A DNA stretch of 13,479 nucleotides. Origin: JAWLCQ01 sp041687095 (lineage in GTDB: Bacteria; Planctomycetota; Phycisphaerae; SM23-33). The notes below the pieces were generated by a model, which saw only the letters and a program-made list of their open reading frames with translations, searched no databases and was not told the origin of the DNA. The position numbers were made by a program, and so were the translations under genes. Below are positions 1 to 7,089 of the stretch, one piece after another; the first letter of the stretch is position 1; every line of letters begins with the position of its first letter. The stretch covers positions 1 through 13,479 of the forward strand of contig JAWLCQ010000137.1 of assembly GCA_041687095.1 (NCBI GenBank). Direction: 5' to 3'.

Positions 1-274
1 AGCGGGGATGCTGGGGATGCTGGGGATGAGAACAGGCCTTGGTCGCTGGTGGGGGTATGCTGTCCGCTTGCGGCTCTGCGCTTCCTCTCGCACGCGTTTT
101 AGTCAACCCTCGCGCGGGTGCCGTGGTTTGCGGAGCGAAGCGGAGCAACCACGTAGAACCCAGGTCCCACACGGGTTATCCGGGACGCGTATCACCTGCC
201 TCGGAAGAAGCGCAGAGCCGCAAACGTTCGCCCAAGCCCCCTGTCCCATCCCCTGCATCCCCTGCATCCCTGCT
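1..274. repeat. Palindromic nonamer-armed element, copy 1 (interrupted)
   Basis: The left arm (1-28) is three tandem copies of a GGGGATGCT-type nonamer. The right arm (247-274) is its reverse complement, with 3 mismatches in 28. Inside lies a second inverted repeat, 17 bp perfect: TTGCGGCTCTGCGCTTC at 68-84 and its complement at 207-223. The architecture matches the element at 1406-1584, but here the central loop is 122 nt instead of 12 nt and holds an unrelated hairpin repeat (114-154). The left end coincides with the window edge, so the element may extend further. It ends 26 bp downstream of the antiporter stop codon and could act as its terminator. No transposase is encoded. Confidence 0.8.
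114..154. repeat. 41-bp dispersed repeat, copy a
   Basis: This 41-bp stretch contains CGTGGTTTGCGGAGCGAAG and the closing stem half ACCACG. It matches 6669-6709 at 38 of 41 positions. CGTGGT/ACCACG forms the stem; the inner stem seen in the other copy (CTGCG/CGCAG) is disrupted here. It lies inside the loop of the larger nonamer-armed element, which suggests that it inserted there. Confidence 0.75.
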
Positions 275-299
275 TGTCTGGCCGCGAAAGGCAGAGGCG

Positions 300-1343
300 T
301 CACGGGCGGGCGAGCAGCACCGCCACGTACGTGACGTAGAGGCCGAGGCAGACGATGCCCTCCCAGCGTTCCATGTGGTGGCGCAGGCGGCCGGTGAACA
401 TGACAATAAAGAGCAGCCCGCTCGCCACCGTCGCGGCCAGCACGTCGAGGTTCATGGCCGGGGCGAAGGGCAGGGGGGCGATGGTGGCCCCGATGCCCAG
501 GATGCAGAAGACGTTGAAGAGGTTCGAGCCCACCACGTTCGCCACCGCGATGTCGCTGTTCCTCCGCCACGCCGCCACCGCCGACGTCGCAAGCTCCGGC
601 ACGCTCGTCCCGGCGGCGACGAGGGTCAGGCCGATCACCCGCTCGCTCAGACCGACCCAGCGGGCGAGTTCGACGGCGGCGTCGACGGCGAAACGCGCCC
701 CGACGACCAGCAGCACCAGCCCCCCGAGCACCATGCCCCCGGAGACCCATGCGGAGCGGGTGCGAGGGGCGGGGGACCCGGCGGCCGCCTCGCTCGCTCC
801 ATCGGCGGACCCGCCCGCCTCGACCGCAGCCGACGCGCCCACCTCCCCGCCCGACAGCAGGGCCCCGGCTGCGCGGTCCCGCTGCAGGATCCCGAACGTG
901 TAGTAGAGGAAGATCACGAAGAACGCCAGCAGCACCAGCCCGTCCGTCCGCGTGATCGCCGACGCGCCCGCCCCGTTGATGACCCCGTCGTTGCCCATCA
1001 CGCCCACAAGCACGACGGCCAGCAGGGCCAGCGGGATCTGCTTCCACACCGTTTCAACGTGGACCGTCAGCGGGCACAGGATCGCCGACAGCCCCAGAAT
1101 CAGCAGGATGTTGAACGTGTTGGAACCCAGGACGTTGGCGATGGCGATGTCCGTCCGCCCCGTCCCCGCCGCCAGGACGGTGACGGCGAGTTCCGGGGCG
1201 CTGGTCCCGAACGCGACGATGGTGAGCCCGATGACCAGGTCGCTCACCCCCCACCGCCGCGCAAGCGACGTCGCCCCGCTGACCAGCAGGTTCGCCCCCA
1301 CAAACACCAACACCAGACCCACGATGAGCAGAAGAATCGCCAT
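300..1343 (-). CDS. Calcium/sodium antiporter-family membrane protein
   Basis: A 347-residue integral membrane protein of the CaCA (Ca2+/cation antiporter) superfamily, resembling the bacterial YrbG group, expected to exchange Ca2+ for Na+ or H+ across the inner membrane. Both alpha repeats are clear. The first (about 39-78) reads GLTIVAFGTSAPEL followed by ANVLGSNTFN. The second (about 238-277) reads GLTLVAAGTSVPEL followed by ANVVGSNLFN. The acidic residues in the two GTS-PE motifs (E51 and E250) correspond to the ion-binding glutamates of the family. A low-complexity Gly/Ala/Ser linker at about 158-195 separates the halves, as expected for the cytoplasmic loop. Length is normal. The ATG start gives an immediately hydrophobic first helix; I see no strong Shine-Dalgarno sequence. 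The gene stands alone between two copies of one palindromic element. Ion specificity cannot be decided from the sequence. Confidence 0.92.
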   Translation of the reverse strand: MAILLLIVGLVLVFVGANLLVSGATSLARRWGVSDLVIGLTIVAFGTSAPELAVTVLAAGTGRTDIAIANVLGSNTFNILLILGLSAILCPLTVHVETVWKQIPLALLAVVLVGVMGNDGVINGAGASAITRTDGLVLLAFFVIFLYYTFGILQRDRAAGALLSGGEVGASAAVEAGGSADGASEAAAGSPAPRTRSAWVSGGMVLGGLVLLVVGARFAVDAAVELARWVGLSERVIGLTLVAAGTSVPELATSAVAAWRRNSDIAVANVVGSNLFNVFCILGIGATIAPLPFAPAMNLDVLAATVASGLLFIVMFTGRLRHHMERWEGIVCLGLYVTYVAVLLARP

Positions 1344-1405
1344 GGCAGTGTTCTATCCGCAGGAAGCGTAGTGCGGAAGGGGGAAGGCACTGTCCGACAT
1401 CGTGG

Positions 1406-1584
1406 GGAGCAAGCGGGGATGCAGGGGATGCAGGGGATGGGAGGAAGGCCTTGGCGAACGCTTGCAGCTCTGCGCTTCTTCTGAGGCAGGCGGGAAGAAG
1501 CGCAGAGCTGCAGCGGGCAACCATACCGCGCGCTGCCGCAGGCCCTCTCTTATCCCCTGCATCCCCTGCATCCCTGCTTGCTCC
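1406..1584. repeat. Palindromic nonamer-armed element, copy 2 (intact)
   Basis: A 179-bp near-palindrome. The terminal arms (1406-1438 and 1552-1584, 33 bp) differ at one position and contain tandem GGGGATGCA nonamers. An inner perfect 19-bp inverted repeat (1463-1481 and 1494-1512, TGCAGCTCTGCGCTTCTTC) closes on a 12-nt loop. It sits between the antiporter start and the DUF5107 stop. If transcribed it would fold into a long hairpin and may terminate the DUF5107 transcript, whose stop lies 35 bp away. No clear target-site duplication is visible. Confidence 0.85.
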
Positions 1585-1619
1585 TCGGGGACTCTGGTAT
1601 CGTCTGGCCGTGCGCGCGG

Positions 1620-3815
1620 CTATTTCTTCGCCTGGTGCGGGTCGGTTCGTTCCTGGAGGCGCTTGGGGGGGAGGTAGATGCCTTGGGTGGCGGCGGTGAA
1701 CTCCTGGAGGCGGCGCCACGCGCCGGGCTCGGCCGTCAGGGCGCGGAGGGCGCGGGCGGCGGAGGTGGCGTCGAACGTTCGGAGCGTGGCAAGGGAGGAC
1801 GCACTGGCGGCGGTGTCGGCCGACGTGGCGGAGGTCGCCGGGGGGACGAACGAGGCGAGGTCGCGGCCATCGCCCTTGGCAGCGGCCTCGGTGCGGAGGA
1901 GCTGGACGCGGGGGTCGGCGGGGTCTTCGCGGTCGAGGGCGGCGAGGTCGGTGAGGGCCTGCTCTCGCGTGGCGTCGTCCTGGAGGTCCACCCACGCCTT
2001 GAGCAGGCGTCCTTCCCAGTGGTTGGGGCGTTCGGTGAGGAGCGTGGCGAGTTGCTCGCGGGCGGAGGGACGGTCGCCCATTCGCAGGTGGTACAGCGCC
2101 AGGAACCACCGCGCGGGCGGGTAGGGGCGGTCCACGGACACGGCGAGTTCGAGGGCCTTGCGGGCCTCCTCGTGCTTTCGCTGCTCGAAGAGGATGGCCC
2201 CGAGGAGCCCGTGGGCCTCCCCGTCGTTGGGGTCGGACTTGAGGGCGGCGCGGAGGGTGGACTGGGCCTCGCCGAGGCGGCCGGCGCGGTAGAGGATGCG
2301 GCCCAGCGGGGTCGTCCCCTCCGGATACCCGTTCTTTCGCCAGCGGACGAGCTTGGTGTACCCCGCCTGGTCGCCGAACCGTTCGACGGACTCGGGGTTC
2401 TTATCGTCGTTGGCGGTGCGGATGCGGTCGTGAGCGGAGGTGTCGTCGGGGATGACGAGCGGGAACCGCTGGTCGAGGATCTCCCGCCCGTTGGCGAACA
2501 GGCGGAGGCGGAACGGCTCAACGCCGGGGGGCAGGGCGAAGCGGGCGGGCGTGTCGGGGGCGCTGGGGGCGTGACTCGCCCCGCCCACCGTCCGTAGCGG
2601 CTGCTCGTCCGCCAGCGCCTGCAGCCGCTCGGTGGGGGAGAGGGTGACGGCGTCGACGGTGGCGTCGTTTCCGAGCTGCACGGAGACGACGGCGTGCTCG
2701 TTGGCGTAGCTCGCCTTCCCGATCCCCTCGACCATGGTGTAGCGATAGGTGGTCTGGAACGTCTCGCCCGCCTCCAGCCAGTGCTCCACGCCCTCCATGA
2801 TGTTGTCGGGGCTCCCGAAGAGTTCGACGAAGTTGTACATGTGCCGGTCCGGGTCGTTGGGGTCGAACGTCCCGTCCCCGCGGTAGTACTGCTTGGCCCC
2901 GGGGGCGGCGTTGGGGTCGAACAGGCGCAGGCGGTTGACCCTCACGTCCGGGTACCACAGCCCGGCGAATCCGTGGGCGATGTCCCAGGCGAAGTACGTG
3001 TTGTGCTCCTTTGCCCCGGCGGACAGGGGGTTCATCTCCTCCCGCCACTCCTCGAAGTGGTTCGCGTGATGGTGGCTGACGTAGCGGGCGGGGAAGATCC
3101 ACTCGGTCCGCGTGGGGACGGGGGGTGCGGTGGCGCCCTGGACCACGCCCTCGTTCCGCGTGTGCGTGCGGGGGAAGAACGCGTCGTTCCAGAACTTCCG
3201 CGACTGGCGGTAGGGGGCGGGGTTGGTGATGCGGTAGGTGACCTCGAAGTCGCCCCGCTGCGGGCGGAGGGTGACGAACTGGCTCAGCAGGAGCGTGGTG
3301 TAGCGGGCGTAGTAGTCGCTGTTGAACCATTCGTCGAAGCGGGAGAACTCCATCCACATCGCGAGGGTGACGGATCCGTCGTCGTTGCGGACGATGCGCC
3401 AGGCGGCGGGCTGGTCGGCGGTGTGGACGGTGTGGTGCAGGGCGGGGAAGTTGATCTTCACGCCCGACTCCCAGTAGGGCGTCCACTCCTTGACCTTGCC
3501 CTCATTGAAGAACAGGTCGTCGCCCGAGGGCTTGTGGATGACGCGGTACACCGCCCCCCCGACCTCGGGGAGGACGAGGACGCGGAGGAACTCGTTCTCC
3601 AGCACGACCGTCTGCAGCTCGCGCTGCCCCACGCACCTGCGCGTCCCATCGACGGTGTAGAACGGCAGGGGGCGGAAGTCGTACGAGTGCGCCAGCACCG
3701 CCCGCCACCACGGCAGCGAGGCGGTCTCCTGACGGACGGTGACGCGATCGGTCGGGGCGGCGGCGCAACCCAGCAGAAGCGAGAGCAACAGGGCGGGGGC
3801 GAGAATTCGGTGCAT
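1620..3815 (-). CDS. DUF5107 and TPR lipoprotein
   Basis: A 731-residue protein. The chosen ATG is preceded by AAGGA with an 8-nt spacer and begins a lipoprotein signal peptide, MHRILAPALLLSLLLGC, with Cys17 as the predicted lipidated residue. An earlier in-frame start would add 62 non-signal residues and was rejected. Residues about 65-365 look like DUF5107, a beta-rich domain related to galactose-mutarotase folds: VLENEFLRVLVLPEVGG, then GVKINFPALHH, with several conserved His and Trp. Residues about 500-640 contain TPR-like helices (for example AGRLGEAQSTLRAALKSDPN). The C-terminus is Ala/Ser/Thr-rich and then basic. DUF5107 proteins are often found near carbohydrate-degradation genes. The gene is divergent from the UROD-like/sulfatase operon, suggesting a shared regulon. 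The enzymatic role is unknown; sugar or glycan binding is inference. Confidence 0.85.
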   Translation of the reverse strand: MHRILAPALLLSLLLGCAAAPTDRVTVRQETASLPWWRAVLAHSYDFRPLPFYTVDGTRRCVGQRELQTVVLENEFLRVLVLPEVGGAVYRVIHKPSGDDLFFNEGKVKEWTPYWESGVKINFPALHHTVHTADQPAAWRIVRNDDGSVTLAMWMEFSRFDEWFNSDYYARYTTLLLSQFVTLRPQRGDFEVTYRITNPAPYRQSRKFWNDAFFPRTHTRNEGVVQGATAPPVPTRTEWIFPARYVSHHHANHFEEWREEMNPLSAGAKEHNTYFAWDIAHGFAGLWYPDVRVNRLRLFDPNAAPGAKQYYRGDGTFDPNDPDRHMYNFVELFGSPDNIMEGVEHWLEAGETFQTTYRYTMVEGIGKASYANEHAVVSVQLGNDATVDAVTLSPTERLQALADEQPLRTVGGASHAPSAPDTPARFALPPGVEPFRLRLFANGREILDQRFPLVIPDDTSAHDRIRTANDDKNPESVERFGDQAGYTKLVRWRKNGYPEGTTPLGRILYRAGRLGEAQSTLRAALKSDPNDGEAHGLLGAILFEQRKHEEARKALELAVSVDRPYPPARWFLALYHLRMGDRPSAREQLATLLTERPNHWEGRLLKAWVDLQDDATREQALTDLAALDREDPADPRVQLLRTEAAAKGDGRDLASFVPPATSATSADTAASASSLATLRTFDATSAARALRALTAEPGAWRRLQEFTAATQGIYLPPKRLQERTDPHQAKK

Positions 3816-4075
3816 GTGCGGCGTCCTTACAGCGGTCCGTGTACAACAGCGGAACGGGCGGAGGATACCCGCCTCCATGCTGGAACACCAGCGGGTGGAA
3901 GAGGGACCGCGGATTGTCGTGGGCGAGGGCGTGGGGCGATACGCCTTCCGTCCGCAGACTCCGCGATCTCGCCTTCCGCCCCGGACCGCAGGAATCCGCA
4001 ATCCTCAATCCGCAATCCGCAATCTCCCCCGGAACCCTCTGGACGTCCGCGGGTCGCGGGCATACCCTGTCGGGC
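3816..4075. other. Divergent intergenic region, DUF5107 / UROD-like operon
   Basis: This 260-bp spacer must hold the promoters for both directions. The Shine-Dalgarno AAGGA of the DUF5107 gene lies at 3824-3828 on the minus strand. No Shine-Dalgarno is visible in front of the plus-strand ATG at 4076. A weak pair of promoter-like hexamers (TGGACG at 4040 and CATACC at 4061, 15-bp spacer) would place the transcript start near that ATG, so a leaderless message is possible but unproven. A heptamer tandem repeat occupies 3993-4024. Confidence 0.5.
3993..4024. repeat. Heptamer tandem repeat AATCCGC
   Basis: Four and a half direct units of 7 bp: AATCCGC, AATCCTC, AATCCGC, AATCCGC, AATC. No inverted partner is seen nearby, unlike the repeats at 11178-11331 and 12454-12625. 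Confidence 0.85.
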
Positions 4076-5269
4076 ATGACCAGCAAGCAGTGCGTCCGCA
4101 ACGCCATCGCCCGCCAGCCCGTCGACCGCGTGCCCCTGGGGCTCTACGCGGTGGACCACGACACCGTCTCGGCCGTCCTGGGGCGGGAGACCTTCGTGCG
4201 CAACCAGCTCGCGATGCAGCTCGCCCTCTGGGAGGGGCGGCGGGAGGAGATGGTCGAGGGCTGGAAGGCCGACCTCGTCGAGTTCTACCGCAAGCTCGAC
4301 TGCGTGGACGTCATCACCTGCCGCGACGCCATGCTCATGCCCGCCCCCGGGCACGTCTTCAGCCCGCTGATGGGGTACGTCCCGGGCGACCAGACCGAGG
4401 TCCCGCGGAAGACCGGCGAGAACGAGTGGGCCGACGCCACCGGCCGCGTGTACCGGGCGGCGCCCGACACCAACGAGATCCGCTGCATCGTCAACCCCGT
4501 GCAGGCGGCGGCGCACGAGTACCGCGTGGAGGACTTCGAGGGCCCGGTCGAACCGCCCGCGCCCCCGCCGGCGGAGATCTTCGCGATCTTCGACCACGTG
4601 CTCCGCGAGTTCGGCGGCGAGCGGTACATCGTCGGGCCCACCGGGGGATGCATCGGGATCCCCATGCTGGGTGGGTTCGAGGACGGGCTCATGCTCTACG
4701 CCACCGAGCCCGAGATCATCCATGCCCACAACCGCCGCGCCGTGGCCATGCAGCGCTACCAGGACGAGCACTACATCCGCCCCGGGCAGGATGCGGGGCT
4801 CTTCGACCAGGACATGGCCGGCACCAACGCCCCCTTCGTCTCGCCCGCCATGTTTCGCGAGCGTTCCCTCCCGTACATGAAGCAGCGGGTGGGCGAGATC
4901 AAGCAGCGGGTCCCGCAGGCGATCCTGCACTGCTGCGGGCACAGCATCCCGCTGATGGACAGCTTCATCGAGGCGGGCTTTGACGCGTACCAGTCGCTGC
5001 AGACGACGGGGGGGATGGAGATGGGGATGCTCCAGGAGCGATTCGGGCCGCGCATCGCGTTCTGGGGCGGTGTGCCCATCGAGACCCTCATCGCCGGAAC
5101 GCCCGACGAGACGCGGTTGGCCGTGCGCAGCGCGTACGAGAGCCTCAAACGCAACGGGCACGGCAGCGGGCTGATCCTGGGCCCCTCGCAGTCCATCGCC
5201 CGAAACACGAAGTACGACAACTTCATGGCCATGCTCGACGAGCACGTGAAGCTTCGCGACCAGTTGTAG
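4076..5269 (+). CDS. UROD/MtaA-superfamily protein of unknown substrate
   Basis: A 397-residue cytoplasmic protein of the uroporphyrinogen decarboxylase / corrinoid methyltransferase superfamily. It starts MTSKQCVRNAIARQPVDRVP, the usual N-terminal helix of this superfamily. The HemE substrate-binding signature (RQAGRYLPEY type) is absent, so it is unlikely to be the heme-pathway enzyme. Near residue 285 it has LHCCGHS, matching the His-x-Cys zinc site of MtaA/CmuA-type methyltransferases. The third, C-terminal Cys ligand is not seen in the equivalent LILGPSQSI segment (about 367-374), so zinc binding is uncertain. Other typical segments are GPTGGCIG (187-194) and FWGGVPIETL (329-338). The ATG was chosen because coding character begins there. 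Its stop overlaps the sulfatase ribosome binding site, so the two genes are probably cotranslated. The substrate is unknown. Confidence 0.82.
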   Translation: MTSKQCVRNAIARQPVDRVPLGLYAVDHDTVSAVLGRETFVRNQLAMQLALWEGRREEMVEGWKADLVEFYRKLDCVDVITCRDAMLMPAPGHVFSPLMGYVPGDQTEVPRKTGENEWADATGRVYRAAPDTNEIRCIVNPVQAAAHEYRVEDFEGPVEPPAPPPAEIFAIFDHVLREFGGERYIVGPTGGCIGIPMLGGFEDGLMLYATEPEIIHAHNRRAVAMQRYQDEHYIRPGQDAGLFDQDMAGTNAPFVSPAMFRERSLPYMKQRVGEIKQRVPQAILHCCGHSIPLMDSFIEAGFDAYQSLQTTGGMEMGMLQERFGPRIAFWGGVPIETLIAGTPDETRLAVRSAYESLKRNGHGSGLILGPSQSIARNTKYDNFMAMLDEHVKLRDQL

Positions 5270-5272
5270 GAG
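5267..5272 (+). promoter_or_regulatory. Ribosome binding site overlapping the upstream stop codon
   Basis: TAGGAG contains the stop codon of the UROD-like gene and an AGGAG Shine-Dalgarno core for the sulfatase. Two consecutive ATGs follow at 5275 and 5278; the second has the better spacing (5 nt, against 2 nt for the first). Only 5 bp separate the genes, which implies translational coupling. Confidence 0.75.
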
Positions 5273-5274
5273 AA

Positions 5275-6645
5275 ATGATGCCCAAGCGACCGAACATCCT
5301 GTACATCTTCACCGACCAGCAGTCCGCCCCCGCCATGAGCTGCGCGGGCAACCCCGACGTGTCCACCCCGGCCATGGACCGCCTCGCCGCCGAGGGTGTG
5401 CGGTTCGACCGGTCGTACTGCACGTTCCCCATCTGCACGCCCTCGCGGGCGAGCATGTTCACCGGCCGCTACCCGCACCAGGTGGGGATCACATGGAATG
5501 AGCAGTCGATGACCGACGAGGCGCGGGAGCACGGGATCGGCAACGTCCTGCGGGGCGCGGGCTACGACTGCGGGTACGGGGGCAAGTGGCACATCCCGTG
5601 GTGCGCCCCCATGGAGGAGGGGCACGGGTTCGAGTGCGTCAACGCCTTCGACGACGTCAACCTCGCCCGCGACACGCTGGCGTTCCTCCGTCGCGACCGC
5701 GGGGAGCAGCCGTTCTTCTTCGTCGCCAGCTTCGACAACCCGCACAACATCTGCGAAGTCGCCGCCGGAATGGACCTCGCCTGGGGCCCCGTCCCCGAGC
5801 CCGCCCGCCTCGACGACTGCCCCGTCCTGCCCGCCAACCACGTCCCCGCCCCCTACGAACCCCGCGGGGCCGTCTCCGGCCGCAAGGGCGACTACACCCC
5901 CGACGACTGGCGGCGATACCTGTGGACGTACTACCGCCTCGTCGAGAAGGTGGACGCGGAGATCGGGAAGATCCTCCGCGGGCTCGACGAGCTGGGCCTG
6001 TGGGACGACACGCTGGTGATCTTCTCCAGCGACCACGGGGACATGATGGGCGCCCACCAGATGGTGCAGAAGCTCCCGCTGTACGACGAGTGCATGCACA
6101 TCCCGCTGATCGTCCGCCCCCCGGGCGGTACGAGCGGGCGATGCGACGCGGAGCACCTCGTCTGCAACGGGATCGACCTGTACCCCACGCTGTGCGACTA
6201 CGCGGGCGTCACCCCGCCCATCGCCCTGCCCGGAGCGTCGCTCCGCCCGCTGGTGGAGCCCGGGACCGACGCGCCGTGGCGGGACGAGGTGGTGGCCGTC
6301 ACCCGCATCGGCGGGCCCCGGGGCCCCCAGGGCCGCATGGTCCGCACCGCCCGCTACAAGTACATGGCCTACGAGTCGGGCACGTACCGCGAGCAGCTCT
6401 TCGACATGGAGCGCGACCCGGGCGAGATGGTGAACCTGGCCATCTCGTCGCGCTACCGCACGGTCCTGCAGGACCACCGCGACCGCCTCCGCCGCTGGTG
6501 CGAGGCCATGGGCGACAACTTCGGGTTCCACTACTGCCACTCCCGCGTCCCGTTCCACATCCCCGGGGACGCGTACGCCCCCGACAGCGGCGGGGTGCCC
6601 GAGAGCGAAGGCCTCTACCACCCGCCGCTCAACCGCAAGCCCTGA
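5275..6645 (+). CDS. Cysteine-type sulfatase
   Basis: A 456-residue sulfatase of the alkaline-phosphatase superfamily, which hydrolyses sulfate esters (or sulfamates) using a formylglycine. The maturation motif is CTPSRASMFTGRYP with the modified residue at Cys54, so it needs a formylglycine-generating enzyme or anSME encoded elsewhere. Other active-site elements are present: IFTDQQ (metal ligand D14), GKWHIP (K105, H107), SFDNPHN (H158) and FSSDHGDMMG (metal ligands D254, H255), followed by K267. The start MMPKRPNILYIFTDQQ leads directly into the catalytic core and there is no signal peptide, which is unusual for planctomycete sulfatases and suggests a cytoplasmic substrate; the true start could be the second Met. 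It is coupled to the UROD-like gene. The C-terminal 40 residues are Pro/Gly-rich. The substrate class cannot be assigned. Confidence 0.95.
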   Translation: MMPKRPNILYIFTDQQSAPAMSCAGNPDVSTPAMDRLAAEGVRFDRSYCTFPICTPSRASMFTGRYPHQVGITWNEQSMTDEAREHGIGNVLRGAGYDCGYGGKWHIPWCAPMEEGHGFECVNAFDDVNLARDTLAFLRRDRGEQPFFFVASFDNPHNICEVAAGMDLAWGPVPEPARLDDCPVLPANHVPAPYEPRGAVSGRKGDYTPDDWRRYLWTYYRLVEKVDAEIGKILRGLDELGLWDDTLVIFSSDHGDMMGAHQMVQKLPLYDECMHIPLIVRPPGGTSGRCDAEHLVCNGIDLYPTLCDYAGVTPPIALPGASLRPLVEPGTDAPWRDEVVAVTRIGGPRGPQGRMVRTARYKYMAYESGTYREQLFDMERDPGEMVNLAISSRYRTVLQDHRDRLRRWCEAMGDNFGFHYCHSRVPFHIPGDAYAPDSGGVPESEGLYHPPLNRKP

Positions 6646-6668
6646 TCCGCGTTCCCGGTCCCCCTCCG

Positions 6669-6715
6669 GCGGGTGCCGTGGTCTGCGGAGCGAAACGCAG
6701 CAACCACGTCCCGCC
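6669..6715. repeat. 41-bp dispersed repeat, copy b, in a full hairpin
   Basis: This is the second copy of the repeat at 114-154 (38 of 41 identical over 6669-6709). Here it folds well: GGCGGG pairs with CCCGCC outside, CGTGGT with ACCACG in the middle, and CTGCG with CGCAG around the loop GAGCGAAA. It begins about 24 bp after the sulfatase stop codon. A smaller hairpin (CCCGCG-AGTTG-CGCGGG) follows at 6723-6739. Confidence 0.75.
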
Positions 6716-6777
6716 GACACTGCCCGCGAGTTGCGCGGGATGCGTACGGCTCCACGAATTCGCACGGGAAAGGGAGA

Positions 6778-6817
6778 ACGATGCCCACGGGGCGAACAAG
6801 CGCCCCGTGGGCATCGT
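6778..6817. repeat. Perfect 17-bp hairpin downstream of the sulfatase
   Basis: The arms 6778-6794 (ACGATGCCCACGGGGCG) and 6801-6817 are exact reverse complements around the 6-nt loop AACAAG. No T-run follows on either strand, so a classical intrinsic terminator is not supported. It may still stabilise the 3' end of the UROD-like/sulfatase transcript, or be a REP-type element. Confidence 0.85.
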
Positions 6818-6864
6818 CCGTTGCGAGATCGGGGGCAACTGGTTGTCGAAGGGCCCCCGCATCT

Positions 6865-6912
6865 GTCCCTCGACTTCGCTCGGGACATCTTCTCCCCCGG
6901 GGGAGAAGGGTT
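6865..6912. repeat. Double-palindrome intergenic repeat, copy a
   Basis: A small stem (GTCCC/GGGAC, 6865-6886) enclosing TCGACTTCGCTC precedes the perfect 20-bp palindrome CTTCTCCCCCGGGGGAGAAG (6889-6908). A related arrangement in the same order (CCCTCG, then CGCTCGGGGAC, then a C-rich palindrome) lies at 9966-10010. Confidence 0.7.
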
Positions 6913-6925
6913 AAGACGCCCGCGT

Positions 6926-6990
6926 CGAAAACGGGGACGGGCTCCGTAGCGGCATGCTTCTTGCCGCGCAGGTGCCTGTCCCCCTTTTCG
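6926..6990. repeat. REP-like element with nested stems
   Basis: The outer arms 6926-6942 (CGAAAACGGGGACGGGC) and 6974-6990 (GCCTGTCCCCCTTTTCG) are inverted copies with two mismatches. An inner stem GCGGCA/TGCCGC (6949-6954 and 6962-6967) closes on a 7-nt loop. On the complementary strand it reads AAAAGGGGGACAGGCACC, a motif I recognise from REP sequences of other bacteria associated with REP-associated tyrosine transposases; this resemblance is from memory. No such transposase gene lies in the window. Confidence 0.7.
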
Positions 6991-7089
6991 AGGCGGTGCC
7001 GGGCTCCTCACCCGCACTCCCGTGAACGGTTACCATTCCCCCGATTCGCCTCCCCGTCCCGCGAATCCTACGTTCCCCGTGGACATCCA

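Noticed and set aside
39..1484. A 481-codon plus-strand frame across the antiporter gene and both repeats
   Set aside because: It is antisense to a gene with clear membrane-protein motifs and runs through repeat DNA at both ends.
4076..5269. HemE, the heme-pathway uroporphyrinogen decarboxylase
   Set aside because: The N-terminal RQAGRYLPEY-type signature is absent and an HCCGH motif is present, as in methyltransferase-like members.
6778..6817. A classical intrinsic terminator for the sulfatase operon
   Set aside because: The stem is perfect but no T-run follows on either strand.
4771..7017. A 748-codon open frame on the minus strand opposite the UROD-like and sulfatase genes
   Set aside because: It is antisense to two convincing genes, has no recognisable domain and its composition (Val/Gly/Arg/His-rich) is typical of shadow frames in GC-rich DNA.
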